Shown here: in pieces, positions 63,789 through 64,000 of the stretch
Layout of the letters: each line of letters opens with the position of its first letter
Numbering within the stretch: the first letter of the stretch is position 1
DNA from: Mangrovimonas yunxiaonensis
GTDB lineage: Bacteria; Bacteroidota; Bacteroidia; Flavobacteriales; Flavobacteriaceae
Length of the DNA: 64,000 nucleotides
Direction: 5' to 3'
Assembly: GCF_000733475.1 (NCBI RefSeq)
Contig: NZ_JPFK01000003.1
Location: 310,001 to 374,000, forward strand
Program-made: the position numbers and the translations under genes
Notes under the pieces: model-generated
Seen by the model: only the letters and a program-made list of their open reading frames with translations
The model's database searches: none
What the model was told of the DNA's origin: nothing

Positions 63789-64000
63789 ATGAGTCAACCA
63801 AAACGTTATACCATTACAGCAGCATTACCTTACACCAATGGCCCCATTCACATTGGGCACTTGGCCGGTGTTTATGTGCCTGCCGATATTTATGCCCGCT
63901 ACCAACGCTTAATTGGCAACGATGTGGCCTTTATTTGCGGTAGCGACGAACACGGTGTACCCATTACCTTAAAAGCCAAAAAAGAAGGTGTTACCCCACA
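63789..64000 (+). CDS. metG: Methionine--tRNA ligase (5' part; cut by window edge)
   Basis: The first 70 codons of a class I synthetase. [22 protein letters not shown] contains the HIGH signature (here HIGH in IHIGHLAG), and [15 protein letters not shown] is the typical next block of MetRS. The catalytic KMSKS motif and tRNA-binding domain lie outside the window. A TACTTTTG element at 63663-63670 could be its -7, which would put the palindromic repeat in the leader. Confidence 0.96.
   Translation, partial: MSQPKRYTITAALPYTNGPIHIGHLAGVYVPADIYARYQRLIGNDVAFICGSDEHGVPITLKAKKEGVTP

Noticed and set aside
1-64000. CRISPR array, prophage, transposase or integrase
   Set aside because: No regularly spaced direct repeats with unique spacers and no such proteins were seen on either strand.

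Overview
The window comes from a member of the Bacteroidota, almost certainly a Flavobacteriaceae species. Several things point there: type IX secretion (T9SS) C-terminal sorting domains on three secreted proteins, an STN-type TonB receptor with an ECF sigma factor and FecR, DUF3109, DUF4286 and DUF5777 family proteins, lipoproteins with acidic export signals, TAnnTTTG-type -7 promoter elements, frequent TTG starts, and moderate AT richness. The genus cannot be told from the sequence alone.

Layout. 1-3108 (minus): class Ia ribonucleotide reductase, nrdB followed by nrdA (cut by the window edge), with a DnaA-box-like pair upstream. 3671-6395: LytTR response regulator and TPR-histidine kinase pair. 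6397-10499: DUF3109, MarC, a small membrane protein, a flavoprotein, an S41 protease and dCMP deaminase. 10577-15218 (minus): sigma factor, FecR, TonB receptor and HupE/UreJ transporter operon. Divergent from it, 15324-19813 (plus): two surface-type lipoproteins, an OB-fold protein, a T9SS cupredoxin, a DUF5777 barrel, a c-type cytochrome lipoprotein and YceI. Together these form the most interesting accessory region: a candidate signal-controlled envelope redox/metal module.

19871-38751 is mostly housekeeping: an outer-membrane barrel, tRNA-Leu(CAA), prs, rplY, pth, two large convergent T9SS metalloproteases (M43 and M36), ribF, an HTTM protein, serS, a 43-residue exported peptide, a TPR protein, GNAT, DUF4286, rsmA and mgtE. 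38754-41879 is an AT-rich inserted island: a palindromic repeat, then a controller protein, a C5-cytosine methyltransferase and a Sau3AI/MutH-type endonuclease, probably GATC-specific.

41903-54699 holds a D-2-hydroxyacid dehydrogenase, a TPR-HTH regulator, an array of four 11-bp repeats before a secreted protein, small metabolic proteins, an arsenic operon (arsR, DUF6428, arsC-like, ACR3) with two matching operator palindromes, an ornithine-lipid-type bifunctional acyltransferase, aspartate kinase, GNAT, fructose-bisphosphatase and TerB. 54801-64000 has mfd, a TlpA-like protein, YraN, an S9 peptidase, two small membrane proteins, an LD-carboxypeptidase, a second palindromic repeat, and the start of metG.

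No rRNA, CRISPR array, transposase or prophage was seen. Function calls rest on motif and family recognition by eye; no database search was run.
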